Positions 42,901 through 53,799 of a stretch of DNA of 64,000 bases are shown here, in pieces. This DNA is from Metaphire vulgaris (Eukaryota; Annelida; Clitellata; Crassiclitellata; Megascolecidae), in NCBI GenBank assembly GCA_018105865.1, contig CM030851.1:11387328-11451327 (forward strand), written 5' to 3'. The notes below the pieces were generated by a model, which saw only the letters and a list, made by a program, of their open reading frames with translations, was not told the origin of the DNA and did no database searches. How positions within the stretch are numbered: the stretch's first letter is position 1; the number at the start of each line of letters is the position of its first letter. Made by a program: the position numbers and the translations under genes.

Positions 42901-45900
42901 TTGCTTGGACATGTTAGTGACAGCAGGCCGTGAAACTGATTGACGCAGTTGTCTGCCAAGAAGGGCTGTTTTAACTAATACCTGACAAAGCAGCCACATA
43001 CAATTATCAAAATACATACAACAACAACAACAACAAGCTGGTCACAGGCCCGCAGGACAGAAGGGGCTTGATTATTATGGAACAGTGCTGGAGGGAATGT
43101 TGAGATTTATATCAGCATTCATGAGTGCTAATAGAATTGACAAGATTTTAAATTACATTAACCCTTTTCCCGTTTGCCCCGAGAATACTCGTCCCTTTAA
43201 CATTACGTTGCAAATGAATGAACGGGTAAAGGGTTAAGATAAAACTTAAAGAAACTCTTGAATCAGTGTCAAGAAGATTTAATAAATAAACATGCTGAAT
43301 GAAGCAGAGCTCTTCATAATGCCTTGTCGAGTTGGTTATTCCCAGCTGCCTGTCACTTTGGGCACCAGTAGAATTTGGGGCCGTCCATAAAGTACGTTTT
43401 AATACATACTGGAGAAGTGTTATTATGTTTGATTCGATCACTTTGATTAACTTTTTCATTAATGTGTTGTTATTATTTATTATTATGTTACAATGACATA
43501 GCATTTGATATTATTTGTCATTTGAATGGGGTTTTTGTTTCTCACAGAATCTGAAAGTTGGTCGCTATCTTGCCGCCGATCCCGTTCTCACTTTTGCAGC
43601 CACTGATATCAACTTAACAATTACCACCGAGAGCATGACACTGATCGCCATGGACAGCGGAGATGTTTGTGTTTTTTGTCTCCTAGTTACACCATTTTTG
43701 TTGTGACTTGGTTACAGAGTTTGTTCTGTAGAATTTGGGGCCGTCCATAAAGTACGTTTTAATACAATACGTTTTAGTACGTACTAATTTTTGCCATTTT
43801 TGTCCCCTGTCAAAAACTGTCAAATTTCAGACCCCCAAAAGTACATCACAAATCTTGGACCTTCCCCCTTAGACCGCTGACCATAAATTACACCACGCAG
43901 GTTTTTTATTTAACATATTTGAGTTTCTCGTTCAATTTTCTACATAAAAACAAATTTTTAACTTCTGACAATGATAACGAATATAAATGAGACCTGAAGT
44001 TTAATATATCTCGGGCAGAAAAGGGTTAATGAGCAAATAAAAACGTCTTTACTCTACCTCTTATCAGGTATATTAATGGTTTTATTTATCCTGAAATTGT
44101 GATGTCATGCTGGTCTTTACCCTCCTCCCTCTGTCACAAACTGTAGCACTTTTCCTCCCCCTCAAGCATGACGTACTTTATTGTATCAGAAGTCAATGTA
44201 TATAATGTATATAATGATATGAAAGTTGTACCTATTTCTTCTTCTTCTTCTTCTTCTTCTTCTTATTATTATTATTATTATTATTAAATATTATTATTAT
44301 TATGACAATTTATATAGTGCAATAAGCATAGCAAAGGCCAAAGTCAAGAGCACTTTACAGGGGGCACTTGTAGGAGATAGTAAATAAATACGTCTTTAGT
44401 AGTTTGTTTGCAAACATTTAATTCCTTTGAACTTTATGGCCCCTTTATGATATCAGAACTTGGTTTTACGATATATTCAAGTACTTAGAATTGTAAGCCT
44501 TCAGTGTGTTTCAGTGTTGTCCCATTCGATTGTTGGTTAGAAATGGCACTTACAATGATATCCGAAATGATTGCTATTGTTCGTTGTCGTTGGTGCAGTA
44601 TGTATTTGGCTTAGTGTGTTGTGATCTCTGTTTTCCAATCGGTTGTAGTTGTTGTATCACCATCTCATGCCGACCATTTCGTTCGCTTCTGGAGGCGATA
44701 CGGTGAGTCTATTTGGATACGATGACTGAATTGTATTAGTACTGTATGGACACTGATTTCATCAGTTGATTAATTATCATCAGTATTGTCAGTCTTTGCT
44801 TCTAGCATTGTGCATATGCATACAAATTAAGGGGGTGCAGTGGATTATTGGTTGGGGTTCTTGCCATTCAGTCATATGGGTTACGGGTTTGAATCTGATC
44901 CTGACCATGATATAGCAACCTTGAACAAGTTATTCACCCTTAATTATCTGTTAAGATGGCAACAGGAAACTACCACCTCACTCATCTCATCACTGGGCAG
45001 CCTTATCATCATCATCATCATCATCATCTGCACTTAATGATATGAAAGTTGTGTTTATTTAATTCCTTTGAAATAAGTGATGATCTGACACTTGATCATA
45101 TTTTTATGGCATTCATTAGCAGAAACTAGGAAACATGGGAGAATGTGACCCCCCCCCAATTTGCTATAGATGCTTATGTCCATTAATTTCCCAATATTTC
45201 ATAATTTTTATTAAGTAATTGTCACATACATGTCAACAGTTCTCCGCCCCAAAAAAATATCAAACGAATCTTTATTCTTTACGATCAAAGGCTGCAACTA
45301 ACGAAAACGAAATACTCGAATGCGATTTGCTTTGTGACGAATTAGCGACAGCATTTTGTGGTTTTTGTAGGATACGATTGACTTTGTGGCATATGTTGCC
45401 AAAGACGGTTTCGGAAGAACTTGCCACGTCGTGGAATGTGGAGGAGGCCTGGCGCAGGATGTCATAACAACCATCGGCCAGGCCTTCGAACTGCGTTTTA
45501 AGTCCCTGTTGACAGAGAAAGCGTCTCCGATCATGGTTCCCGAAAGGTCAGTGATTAACCCTATATCCGTTCATTTATTTTCAGCGTAATGTAATATGGA
45601 CGAGTGTTCTAGGGGAAAACGGCTAAGGGTTAATTCACAGGTGGCTTGAGTTAAGAATTATATCAGAGTAAATAGCAGAAGACATAGAAGTATTTTGAGC
45701 GATCAAACGTGGAAAAGGTGTAAAGATTTTTGTACTACAGGATCACTGAGCAGAACGCAGCAGTGTTAATTTTTGTTATTTTATTATATTCTTACTTGCT
45801 GGGGTTCAGTGAGGAGCACGTTGGAGTAGTGGTAGGATTCTTGCCATGCAGTCAGAGGGCAGCGGGTTCGAATCTGACCCTATAGCCACTGCATAGCAAC

Positions 45901-48597
45901 TGTGGGCAAGTTGTTCAACCCTCAGGGCCAACCTCATCTCATCCCAGTTGACTTTAGAAGCCAATTTGACATGCCTTGGGGGCAGGGAGTTCATCATTAT
46001 CATCATCGTCCTCATCTTAGTTGTCGTTATCATCAATTTACTCTTGACTGCAGTGTTCGTATGTCGGTGAAGACTACTATAACGATCGCCCTGGAGCCAT
46101 TCCACCCTCGCCACAGCAGGTTCTTACACCACCAGCCTGGTCGAACGGGGCAGCGCAGGCCAGTTATCCCAACTACCAGTTTTCAAGAACAGGCGATTCG
46201 GTAAGAATTATTTATATCTGCAAAAGGAAATTTTGTTTCAGACGGACCGTACGACAACTAATGTACACATGAACTATTAGGAAGAATTTCTTGGAATAAT
46301 AATAAAATTTGTGCTTTACCATTCGTTCAGTCATAATTTGAATCTCTTTGGTACTTATTGCATTTATTTGTATTTATTGTATTTATAGTTTTGTGGTGAA
46401 TATATATTATATAATGTCAAAAATGACTAGATTGTCTTTTACCATGTAAAATGCATAATTTTATGACGGAGGAGATTGGCTGTTCTACTTTTTTGCGCAA
46501 ATGCAACAGCATTTTGTGTTTTCCTTACTTTTTTCCTTCAACCGTTCCTGGAAATTTTCTGAAACTTGAAATCAACGTAAGTTACTGATTTGGCAGTGTC
46601 AGTCGAGCAGTGCTTGATTCTCTTGTTTGTTTTTTTCACGGTAACAGCCTGCTATATTCTCACTTGATTGTAAAGTGCATTAACGCTGGACTTTTTTTGT
46701 TTTGCACAGAGGGTTAGAAAGAGGAATAAAATAGCTAAACAATGGTGAAAACCTCATTTTCTTAGCTCTTATATAGCCCGAGATTGGTTTTAAACAAAAT
46801 TGGAAACTTTCTCAGAATTCAAAACTTACCGAAATGCGTGAAGGGGTTAAACATTGTTGGAATTGATAGATCTTTGCCAAATGTCAACCGATTTTAAAAT
46901 TATTTATTTTGTTTGATTTCCCTAAGAATTTTGGTGTCAAAATATTTTACATAAACATTTTTTCGGGGGAAGACACACACAAATGTTTTTGTTTTGCACA
47001 CACACACAATAAACACACAAACAATGGTGCAAATGCATAAAGATATGTAAATTTAAAACGTTACATTCATCATTAAGAATTTTTCAAAATTAAATCCCCA
47101 GCACTATCATTGCACCACAAATTAAATATAAAAAATAGGTATGGATCAGAAAATAAATAAATATATATATATATAATAATGAGAGGCAGGGTATTGGGAG
47201 AGGGAGGGAGGCTTGGGAGGAGGAAAGCAAACTGCTTGTAAACAACAGAAATGAGCGCTGATGGGTTGGGGCCTGGGCGATTGGGAGAGGGATGGGTAGT
47301 TGGAAAATATCTTGGGGAACGGGGTTTAAGAAGAATAGGTTGGGCCCGACAAAGAATAAGGGAAAAGGGATGGGGAGAGACATCAGAAAAGATGGAGAGA
47401 GGAAAAGGAACGGGGTTTGGGGCCTGGGCCGGAATGGGTTGAGTTAATTATAGATAAAAAGGGTCAGAAGAAGGGGTTTGGGGGTATTGGGAGAGGGATG
47501 GGGAGAGGGGGAAAGGGTTGGGGAGATCAGGTTCCGGGGATTTGGGGGCACGATTGGGAGGGGATGGGAGAGGGAAGGAGATGGGGAAGGGAAGGGAACG
47601 GGTTTGGGGGCCAGGGCAGGAAAAGGTTGGATAGGATAACATCAAGACGAAGACTTTGATTAAACAATATTTGGTTGTCAGATAACAGTAATTAATCGAT
47701 GGAAAGAGACTAACAGACATCGAAAATATAATAAGATGTCAACTCTAGTTGTCTTTTAGTGTAACATAAATGGGTTTGGTTGTACTTTACAGTACATTCT
47801 GTGTTTTTTACTTTTTGTAGGTTCCTGGAAACGTTGTGGAAACTGCTTTCAACGTCAGTCGAGGTGAGTGAAGGTTTTTGGTAGTATATATTCTTTATTG
47901 TAGTGCATTAACCCTTTGGTTCCGTAAGGCTGATATTTTGGCTTTGTAACATATTGGTTTTACTGATTGCCAAGGTGAAGGGGTTAACTTGTTGGATTTT
48001 GTAGAATAATTGACATAAATTATTATGAGTTTGATTTTCTACTTTGGTGCCATATTTTACATTTGCAAGACACACACACACACATGCACACACACACACT
48101 GGTGGTTTGTATTTTTCATATTCATGAAATGAAATATTCAACACTATCATTGACCACAAATACTATGATGATGGTAGATCTTAAAACGATGAGATGAAAA
48201 CAAACTGATGAACAGAAATGAGCTGATTGGTATCTTGAAGGTGACTACAAAGAATAAGAAATGCAGACATCAGAAAAAGACTGGGATGCAAGAGTTAATT
48301 ATAGATAAAATCAGAAGAAGACTTAGGTGGTATAGACGAAATCAAAGACATCAGATTCCCTATAAAGCACTCTACACATACAAAGAAGGAAAGAGAGAAG
48401 AGTGAACCAGCTTTGAAAGATATCAAATGACAATAATATAATACCATGGAAAGAGATTAACAACTGAAAAGATAAATGGAGAAGTTTCGCGAAGTGCTAA
48501 TGAGTTGGCCATTCGATGATGATGAGGATGACAATGATGGTGGTGATGATAATGAATGATGATGTTGATGGTCTGATAATGATTGATCTCTTGATGG

Positions 48598-48640
<43 letters not shown>

Positions 48641-50592
48641 CTGATGACAGTGATGATGGTGATGGTTGAAGGTGATGAAGATGATGATGATAATTGTTTC
48701 TATGTGGTAGACTCACAAGTAGGAGATCAGGTTGCTCTGCTTTCGCAATTTCACGATGGTGAACCAGCTGGAAATTACTGCACTCCACATACCATGATGG
48801 CTATGGGCAATCGAGTGCACGATCCATTCGATATGAGTATGATTCTAGAATAAATATCTCTGTCTGTCTGTCTTTCTCTCTGTCTTTCTTTATGTCTTCC
48901 TGCCTCTCTGTCTCACCAATCATTTTAACTTGTTTCTAGAAGATTATCTGAAAGTAATACGTAAATGCTAAAATTATTTATTATGCATTTTTTTATGTTG
49001 ATTATTGAAAGCAGACTGTGACATTTTTCATTCCTTCTGAGATGCCTTCTTTACATGCATAGGGAGTTCTCAGGCATGAATGACCAGTCGCCAGTAGCTC
49101 TAGATAACAATAATCTTGACTTTACTTACTTACTTACTTGCCATGCCTTTATGTGAATTTTTGTAGGACCTTTTAATAATGTTCTCCAGAATGGAAGCCA
49201 GCCAGTGCCAGCTGCACCAGCATCAGTTCTTCCTTACAATGAACCTTGGTTTCACGGCAAGATTTCGAGAAAGAAGGTTCTTTACATTATAATTTTTGTT
49301 TCCAGAAAATTTATTATAAATTCTAAATAATTATTGTTCTTTTCTCTGTGTTCTGTTATGAATAGTTTCTGGTTGTGGTAAAACTTTTTTGCAATGTGCT
49401 CAGATATTGTGAGTTTTTTTGTAGTACAGTGCTAATTGGTGTTTTGTCCAGATCCCAGGCCTTGGGGGGTGGCAAATTGACTTGGCTGGATTGGAAGAGA
49501 TACAGTTCAATGCAAAAATTTGTGTCGGTGCTGGAATTTTCAGGGGGATTTTTGTGGTTTTGTGGGTGAAATTCTACCCCCTATCAGGCCTGCATAAAAC
49601 ACTGACCAGTGCTAATCCATGGGTGGTCCTAAAGATAATTTCATTCATGTTGCATTTGTGTTGGTAAGTATTTTTCAGACATGCTGCTCACTTTTTGTGA
49701 ACACTGCGATCATGATCATAATCAAAATATTTTGTCTTGCTGCATTTTCTAATACAGAGGCCGTGACTTTACGCTTTGCATTGTTTTTGTTGCCAGTGCG
49801 AAGAGTTTCTTCGTCACAACGGAGACTTTCTCGTTCGAGAAAGTCCCAGTTCACCGGGACAGTTTGTTCTAAGCGGATGTCATGCCGGGCATATTCGACA
49901 TCTCTTACTTGTTGATCCAGAAGGAAAGGTTTGTACATCATGTCTTTGCTGCAGACATTTAAAACAATCTTATTACAATCTGTACTCGATTTGTACCAAG
50001 GCTGTCGTATTCGTTTGTATTGACATTATTTTGTTCTTATTGCTTGTAAAAATTATAACTGTGGTTATTGGGCCATATATTTTCTTTTGTATTCCAAATT
50101 TATTGCTCCCCGCTATCTGTATTTACCTTTCTGGCTTGGCATGGCTCTAATTTGGTTTGGATTTGGTGTGTCATTGGCTGATGCCGTTGGCACTATGATA
50201 GTGGTGCCGTAGAAGTTATATCAAGCAGATCTTTGTGCACGTGAATTTGTCTAAATGCAATTTAGTTTCAGCCTACAGATTTATGATTCTAAATGCAATT
50301 AGAAGATTATCATGAGAACAGTTAATGGAGGTTTCACATATTTGAAATTTTAATGATTTTCGCGGTTTTCGGTAGCAGGAAGTATTCTATCAGCGGTTAG
50401 ATTTGCGTATTTCTTGCGGTATTTTCGCAACTCTTTCACGACGTGATGTTTCATAATCAGGTGCGTACAAAAGACCAGTTATTTACGAGCGTCAGCCATC
50501 TCGTCAACTATCACATGATGTACAACGTGCCTATCATTTCAGTTGACAGTGAGCTGCTGCTTCGCACTCCTGTGATGCGCTCGTCCGATTGA
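39829..50592 (+). CDS. shc: Shc adaptor gene (PTB-CH1-SH2), 11 exons
   Basis: This adaptor links phosphotyrosine receptors to Grb2/Sos/Ras. Exons are 39829-39963, 41076-41146, 42366-42429, 43548-43664, 44649-44702, 45371-45546 (or 45550), 46054-46200, 47821-47863, 49167-49276, 49797-49928 and 50461-50592. The predicted protein is about 394 aa, near fly Shc and vertebrate p46. The PTB domain (about 20-195) includes [16 protein letters not shown] and [20 protein letters not shown], then [21 protein letters not shown]1 contains [10 protein letters not shown], the conserved YYN Grb2-binding site. The SH2 domain (297 to about 388) starts [10 protein letters not shown] and has FLVRES with the phosphotyrosine-binding Arg at about 321, then [10 protein letters not shown] and [10 protein letters not shown]. 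All phases agree except exon 6 to 7, which needs the second donor (45551) or an unseen small exon. An in-frame TGA 15 nt upstream supports the start. No CH2 (p66) region is seen. Confidence 0.95.
40111..40299. mobile_element. hAT-type MITE, CAGTGTTTAATCTAG family, in Shc intron 1
   Basis: CAGTGTTTGATCTAGGCCG ... CTAGATTAAACACTG with a perfect TSD, GTTATATC. Confidence 0.9.
41076..41146 (+). CDS. shc: Shc exon 2 (PTB)
   Basis: It encodes [20 protein letters not shown] then CIT, matching [23 protein letters not shown]. The acceptor is TTTTAG and the donor is AA|GTAAGT, phase 2. It is too short to stand out as an open frame. Confidence 0.93.
41970..42339. mobile_element. TTAA-flanked (piggyBac-like) non-autonomous element
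   Basis: TTAACCCTTAGGCCGCCAG ... CTGCCAGTTAAAGGGTTAA, 370 bp, with TTAA at both outer ends. It ends 26 bp from Shc exon 3. Confidence 0.7.
42366..42429 (+). CDS. shc: Shc exon 3 (PTB)
   Basis: It encodes [20 protein letters not shown] then K, matching EAINRVCEAAGL..PKKKK. The acceptor is CATTTAG and the donor is AAG|GTTGGT. A 370-bp TTAA-flanked element (41970-42339) ends 26 bp before the exon. Confidence 0.9.
43158..43237. mobile_element. 80-bp TTAA-flanked mini-element in Shc intron
   Basis: TTAACCCTTTTCCCGTTTG ... AACGGGTAAAGGGTTAA. Confidence 0.65.
43548..43664 (+). CDS. shc: Shc exon 4 (PTB)
   Basis: It encodes [20 protein letters not shown] then [19 protein letters not shown]. Compare NLKFAGMPITLTVSTSSLNLMAADCKQ. 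It is phase 0 on both sides, with acceptor TCACAG and donor GAT|GTTTGT. Confidence 0.9.
43737..44185. mobile_element. MITE, GGGGCCGTCCATAAAGTACG family, in Shc intron
   Basis: Starts GGGGCCGTCCATAAAGTACG and ends CAAGCATGACGTACTTTA. An identical 35-bp leader (TAGAATTTGGGGCCGTCCAT...) also lies at about 43371, on the other side of Shc exon 4. Confidence 0.7.
44649..44702 (+). CDS. shc: Shc exon 5 (PTB)
   Basis: It encodes [18 protein letters not shown], matching [19 protein letters not shown]. The acceptor is GTTGTAG and the donor is ACG|GTGAGT; 18 codons, phase 0. Confidence 0.93.
44832..44960 (+). mobile_element. tRNA-derived SINE in Shc intron
   Basis: Head with TACGGGTTTGAATCTGATCC (B-box-like), then CTTGAACAAGTTATTCACCC. 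Aligns with 27044-27175 and 45815-45960. Confidence 0.65.
45371..45550 (+). CDS. shc: Shc exon 6 (end of PTB)
   Basis: It encodes [20 protein letters not shown], then [20 protein letters not shown] and [18 protein letters not shown]. The best donor by sequence is at 45547 (GTCAGT, phase 2). The donor four bases on (45551, GTGATT) gives phase 0 and fits the next exon. A 79-bp TTAA element starts at 45555. Confidence 0.92.
45555..45633. mobile_element. 79-bp TTAA mini-element next to Shc exon 6 donor
   Basis: TTAACCCTATATCCG ... CGGCTAAGGGTTAA, starting 4-8 bp after the candidate donors. Confidence 0.6.
45815..45960 (+). mobile_element. tRNA-derived SINE in Shc intron
   Basis: GTTGGAGTAGTGGTAGGATT (A-box-like) and GCGGGTTCGAATCTGACCC (B box), then GGGCAAGTTGTTCAACCCTC. 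Confidence 0.7.
46054..46200 (+). CDS. shc: Shc exon 7 (CH1, YYN motif)
   Basis: It encodes [20 protein letters not shown], then a Pro/Gln/Ala-rich CH1 segment ending [21 protein letters not shown] matches HQYYNDFPG (the Tyr239/240 site of human Shc1). YPN is a second possible Grb2 YxN site. The acceptor is CTGCAG and the donor is TCG|GTAAGA. Confidence 0.9.
46551..46600 (+). pseudogene. Dead duplicate of Shc exon 8
   Basis: GTTCCTGGAAATTTTCTGAA then ACTTGAAATCAACGTAAGT resembles exon 8 (47821-47863). The acceptor TTTGTAG is replaced by TTCAACC. The flanking introns also match, showing a duplication of the whole segment. Confidence 0.65.
47170..47640 (+). repeat. G-rich block with G-quadruplex potential in Shc intron 7
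   Basis: Dense runs of three to six G on the plus strand (for example GGGAGAGGGATGGG and GGGGTTTGGGGCCTGGGC) occur over 470 bp. They are interleaved with short segments that align to 48208-48480. Confidence 0.8.
47821..47863 (+). CDS. shc: Shc exon 8 (CH1 small exon)
   Basis: A 43-nt exon, [14 protein letters not shown] plus one base, with acceptor TTTGTAG and donor GAG|GTGAGT. It is in phase with both neighbours. A degenerate copy lacking a usable acceptor lies at 46551-46600. Confidence 0.75.
48596..48640. repeat. (GAT)n microsatellite
   Basis: 45 bp of ATG trinucleotide in Shc intron 8. Confidence 0.9.
49167..49276 (+). CDS. shc: Shc exon 9 (CH1 to SH2)
   Basis: It encodes (G)[20 protein letters not shown] then [25 protein letters not shown] is the Shc SH2 start and GPFNNVLQ follows the DLFDMKPFEDAL pattern. 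The donor AAG|GTTCTT is weak. Confidence 0.93.
49797..49928 (+). CDS. shc: Shc exon 10 (SH2 core)
   Basis: It encodes [20 protein letters not shown], then [20 protein letters not shown] and PEGK. It includes FLVRES and HLLLVDPEG. Phase 0, 44 codons. Confidence 0.97.
50461..50592 (+). CDS. shc: Shc last coding exon (SH2 end)
   Basis: It encodes [20 protein letters not shown], then [20 protein letters not shown] and SSD-stop. Compare [38 protein letters not shown]. The stop is TGA at 50590-50592. Confidence 0.97.
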   Translation: MRTKDQLFTSVSHLVNYHMMYNVPIISVDSELLLRTPVMRSSD

Positions 50593-53500
50593 TTCGGTCC
50601 TGCGATCGATTCGATGGCCTGTGGGAAACAGTTGGTATATTATACGGACATATTATTTATCATCTAGTAGGTACTAATTACTGGGGTTTTGAAATTTAGG
50701 TTCCGTGCGAGCGTGCGTACCTCTTCCTTTTTGTCCGACGTTGAAATTGGGGCGTCTCGAGAAGTTTCGAGTATCGTTGAAGTGAGATTTAAGCAATACT
50801 TTGTATCTGAATCTTTTCGGTGCACTGTGTTGTCGCTGAAGATTTGTTCTGAACAATGGTCTGTTGTCTTCTGCCAAAAATGATGTTGAGCGCTTATCGA
50901 ACGTTTTCGTACTTTTTATTTGCCGTTAAGCAGATTGTGATAAGCTTTGGGTGTTACAAGCAACCTGTTCATGCAAGAGATTTTAAAATTTATAAGTACT
51001 GTGAAAAGATTTTAACGCCATGTCGTCTATCCGCGATTACAGTCGAATGGTGGCAGACATGTTTTTAGTTGCTTTGTGTCGAGCGTAAGTGTATCTTTGC
51101 CGTAACTATCATAGGCTATAAAAGAGATTCCTTGTTAGTTTTTCTGTAATCGCAACTGCTGATGTATCGATGTTGTATTATTTTATTTGCTCACTAAAGT
51201 ACCTCGTGGTAGTTACCTGATTTTCTCTTCATATGGTTCTTGTTAGCGCGACCACGTTTCTGTCTACAATTCAAAACTTCTAGTGCAGATAATATTTTTA
51301 CTTCTGGTGTTACCATTTTGAATCGAGTTTCACAAAGATCTTGTGCCCCACAATCAATCACTTCATGCTTCATTCAATCAATCAATCAATCAATCATGTC
51401 AATTTGGTATAGCGCGATAAACGTGGCAAAAGTCAAGGGCGCTTTACATTGTCAGTTAAAAGAGATGTTAAGTAAATAATGAGTCTTCAGTTTTTTCACA
51501 AACATATCTGCAGAGGTCGCATTGTTTACCGCACATGGCAACTTGTTCCACAAGACTGGGTTGCTTGGTTTCATTGTTCATGATTTTTGGCGTTCATTTG
51601 CACGTTAACTACAAGGTTTTTATATAATAATTGTGTCAAACTGTTTTAGTGCCTGTTAGCACTTTGGCTGAGCTGCAATTTGTAGCATTGCAGATCCATT
51701 TCTCAATTTCAAGTAGCAAGTATGCCAGCAGTGCTTAGTGCTGACATCCTGTGACATGTTTCACATGCAATATATTAGTATTAATAATAATTATGCATTT
51801 TATAGCGCCAGTTCTAATGCACAGAATCTATCGTTGTACTTGGAAAAAGGTACGTTGTACTGCAAAAGATACCATTGTACTGCAAATCCATCTGCAGATA
51901 GTAGGTCAGTCTTGGAGACCATTTGGAATGAGGCAGACTATGGAGGAAATATCAGTTGGAAGAGATGTGTTTGAAGGTTTGATTTGAAGGTACTTACTTA
52001 CGTACTTCGCTGAGAAGTCTAACAGAGGATGAGTTCCAGATTTGTAGGTCTTCGGAAAAAAATGCTCTCTTAACCAATTTCAGTATTGGTTCTAGTGGCA
52101 GAAAGGCATGTAGTGATCATTACAGAATGCTTTTGCTTTTTGTGTTTTGCAAGCTTAACCAATTTCGTGGTATTTTGTGCTGTGCTCAGCAGTTTCTTGC
52201 ACTGTTGTAGATTCTTGCTGTTGTTATTTTGCTGCTGTTTTTGACATAATAATGCATTTAAAACGCAGTTATTATGATGATGAAGTTTGTTCATATTGTC
52301 AATTTCTGGCAAGAATCATTCTTTTTGAGATTTCTGCAACTTGTGTTTACGACTGTCTCTCTCTCTCTCTCTAATACAAGACTTATCTTTATTATTTTAT
52401 AATTTTATTTTAATCTTATCGTTAAATTGTTTGTGGTAGTCTTTTTTATGGATGAACGTTATTACTGTATTAGAGTACTTCTTAGAGTACTAAAACATAG
52501 ACTGATTTGGGGGAATTTATGAAATGACTATGAAGGTTAATAGTAGGGTGTAAATGTTCATGGCGCCATGACATGTTGTTTGATTTGAGACAGCAGAGTA
52601 TGTACGTTGTATATTTAATCTGTATAAGTTGCATGATTAAGATGTTTATGGTTACTGAGATAATTTTCATAGTGCTGTTTTAATGTGATGTGGTGCTTGT
52701 TTTGCTAAAACCATAGCCAGGGCCACTTTGACAAGTTGTTACAGTCAAATAAAGAGATGGTATAGGTGAGCCATATGATTGATTTTGATTGGCTGAACAA
52801 GAAATGTCATCTCTCTGCTTTCAGTTTCTTTTTATTTTGTAGATGAATGTTTTGTTGTTTCTAAGATTTCTTGAATCATTTGTACTGTACTAAGTGTGTA
52901 GACGTCTGCCTGCCTTAAAAAGGTGGTTTTTTTATTTCTTGCAATGTTGTTTCTTGTTTGTAATTGCGTGTTTAGAGACATCTTTTCTGCTTGTATGCAC
53001 ATTTTCTACGATTTCTGATTTGTCGTATAGACTTTTTTAAAATTCAATATTGCCACTCGTAATAATGTATACTAAGACAGTGATTACCAATTACAATGAT
53101 TACTGTTTACCGATGTCTCTGTATTTGTTAAGTGTATTTCATGATCAGAACGATGAAATATTGTTATGATGATGTGATGAGATAATATTGAGAACAAATT
53201 AGATTACATTATGTTGTATGAGAATTTTTGAAGCTGGATTCTTGATGTACATGTATGTTGTGCTCTTCCCTCAAAGTGCCGAATTTCTGGCGCAGCACGA
53301 TAATTTTGTGTTGATTTGAAAGTTATCTTAATTTGTATACTAGAAATACTTTCTTTAAGTTAACTGTGAGTTTTATCAACATGAATTAATTATGGGATTT
53401 GTGTGTGCGTGCAAGTGACTAACGTCATATTCAGTTTTATATTATTGTGTAAAACTGAATTTTTTATTGTTGCTTTGTAGTTATTATTTGACTAACAGCC

Positions 53501-53790
53501 GATGATCAAATATTTCTTTTACTTTTAATTTTATCAGTTAAATTCTTTTCATCATTGAAGAAATGTTTTATATTATTGTATTTTAAACACGTATTCTATT
53601 AGTGTATCGGTTTGCTATATCGTGGGTGTTTTATTTTTAGGGATTGTGATAATTATAATACATAAATGTTAATATTCACTTTTGCATGAAGTATTTATTG
53701 TTTAAACATGTTTGGGACAATCCTTGTGTTAGAACATTTGTGTGGAATAACATTTTGTGAGTTTCTAAATGCAATAAACTGTTACAGACT
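50593..53790 (+). other. Probable long 3' UTR of Shc
   Basis: About 3.2 kb of AT-rich plus-strand sequence with no exon and almost no MITE insertions, unlike its flanks. It carries AATAAA at 53773-53778, followed by a GT-rich stretch. It contains two old dispersed repeats (51405-51560 and 51780-51990) also found elsewhere in the window. The end is inferred, not seen. Confidence 0.5.
53773..53778 (+). promoter_or_regulatory. Candidate Shc polyadenylation signal
   Basis: AATAAA followed within 40 bp by TATATGTGTGATCTTGT, a GU-rich downstream element. An earlier AATAAA lies at about 52747. Confidence 0.35.
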
Positions 53791-53799
53791 GAATTTTAA

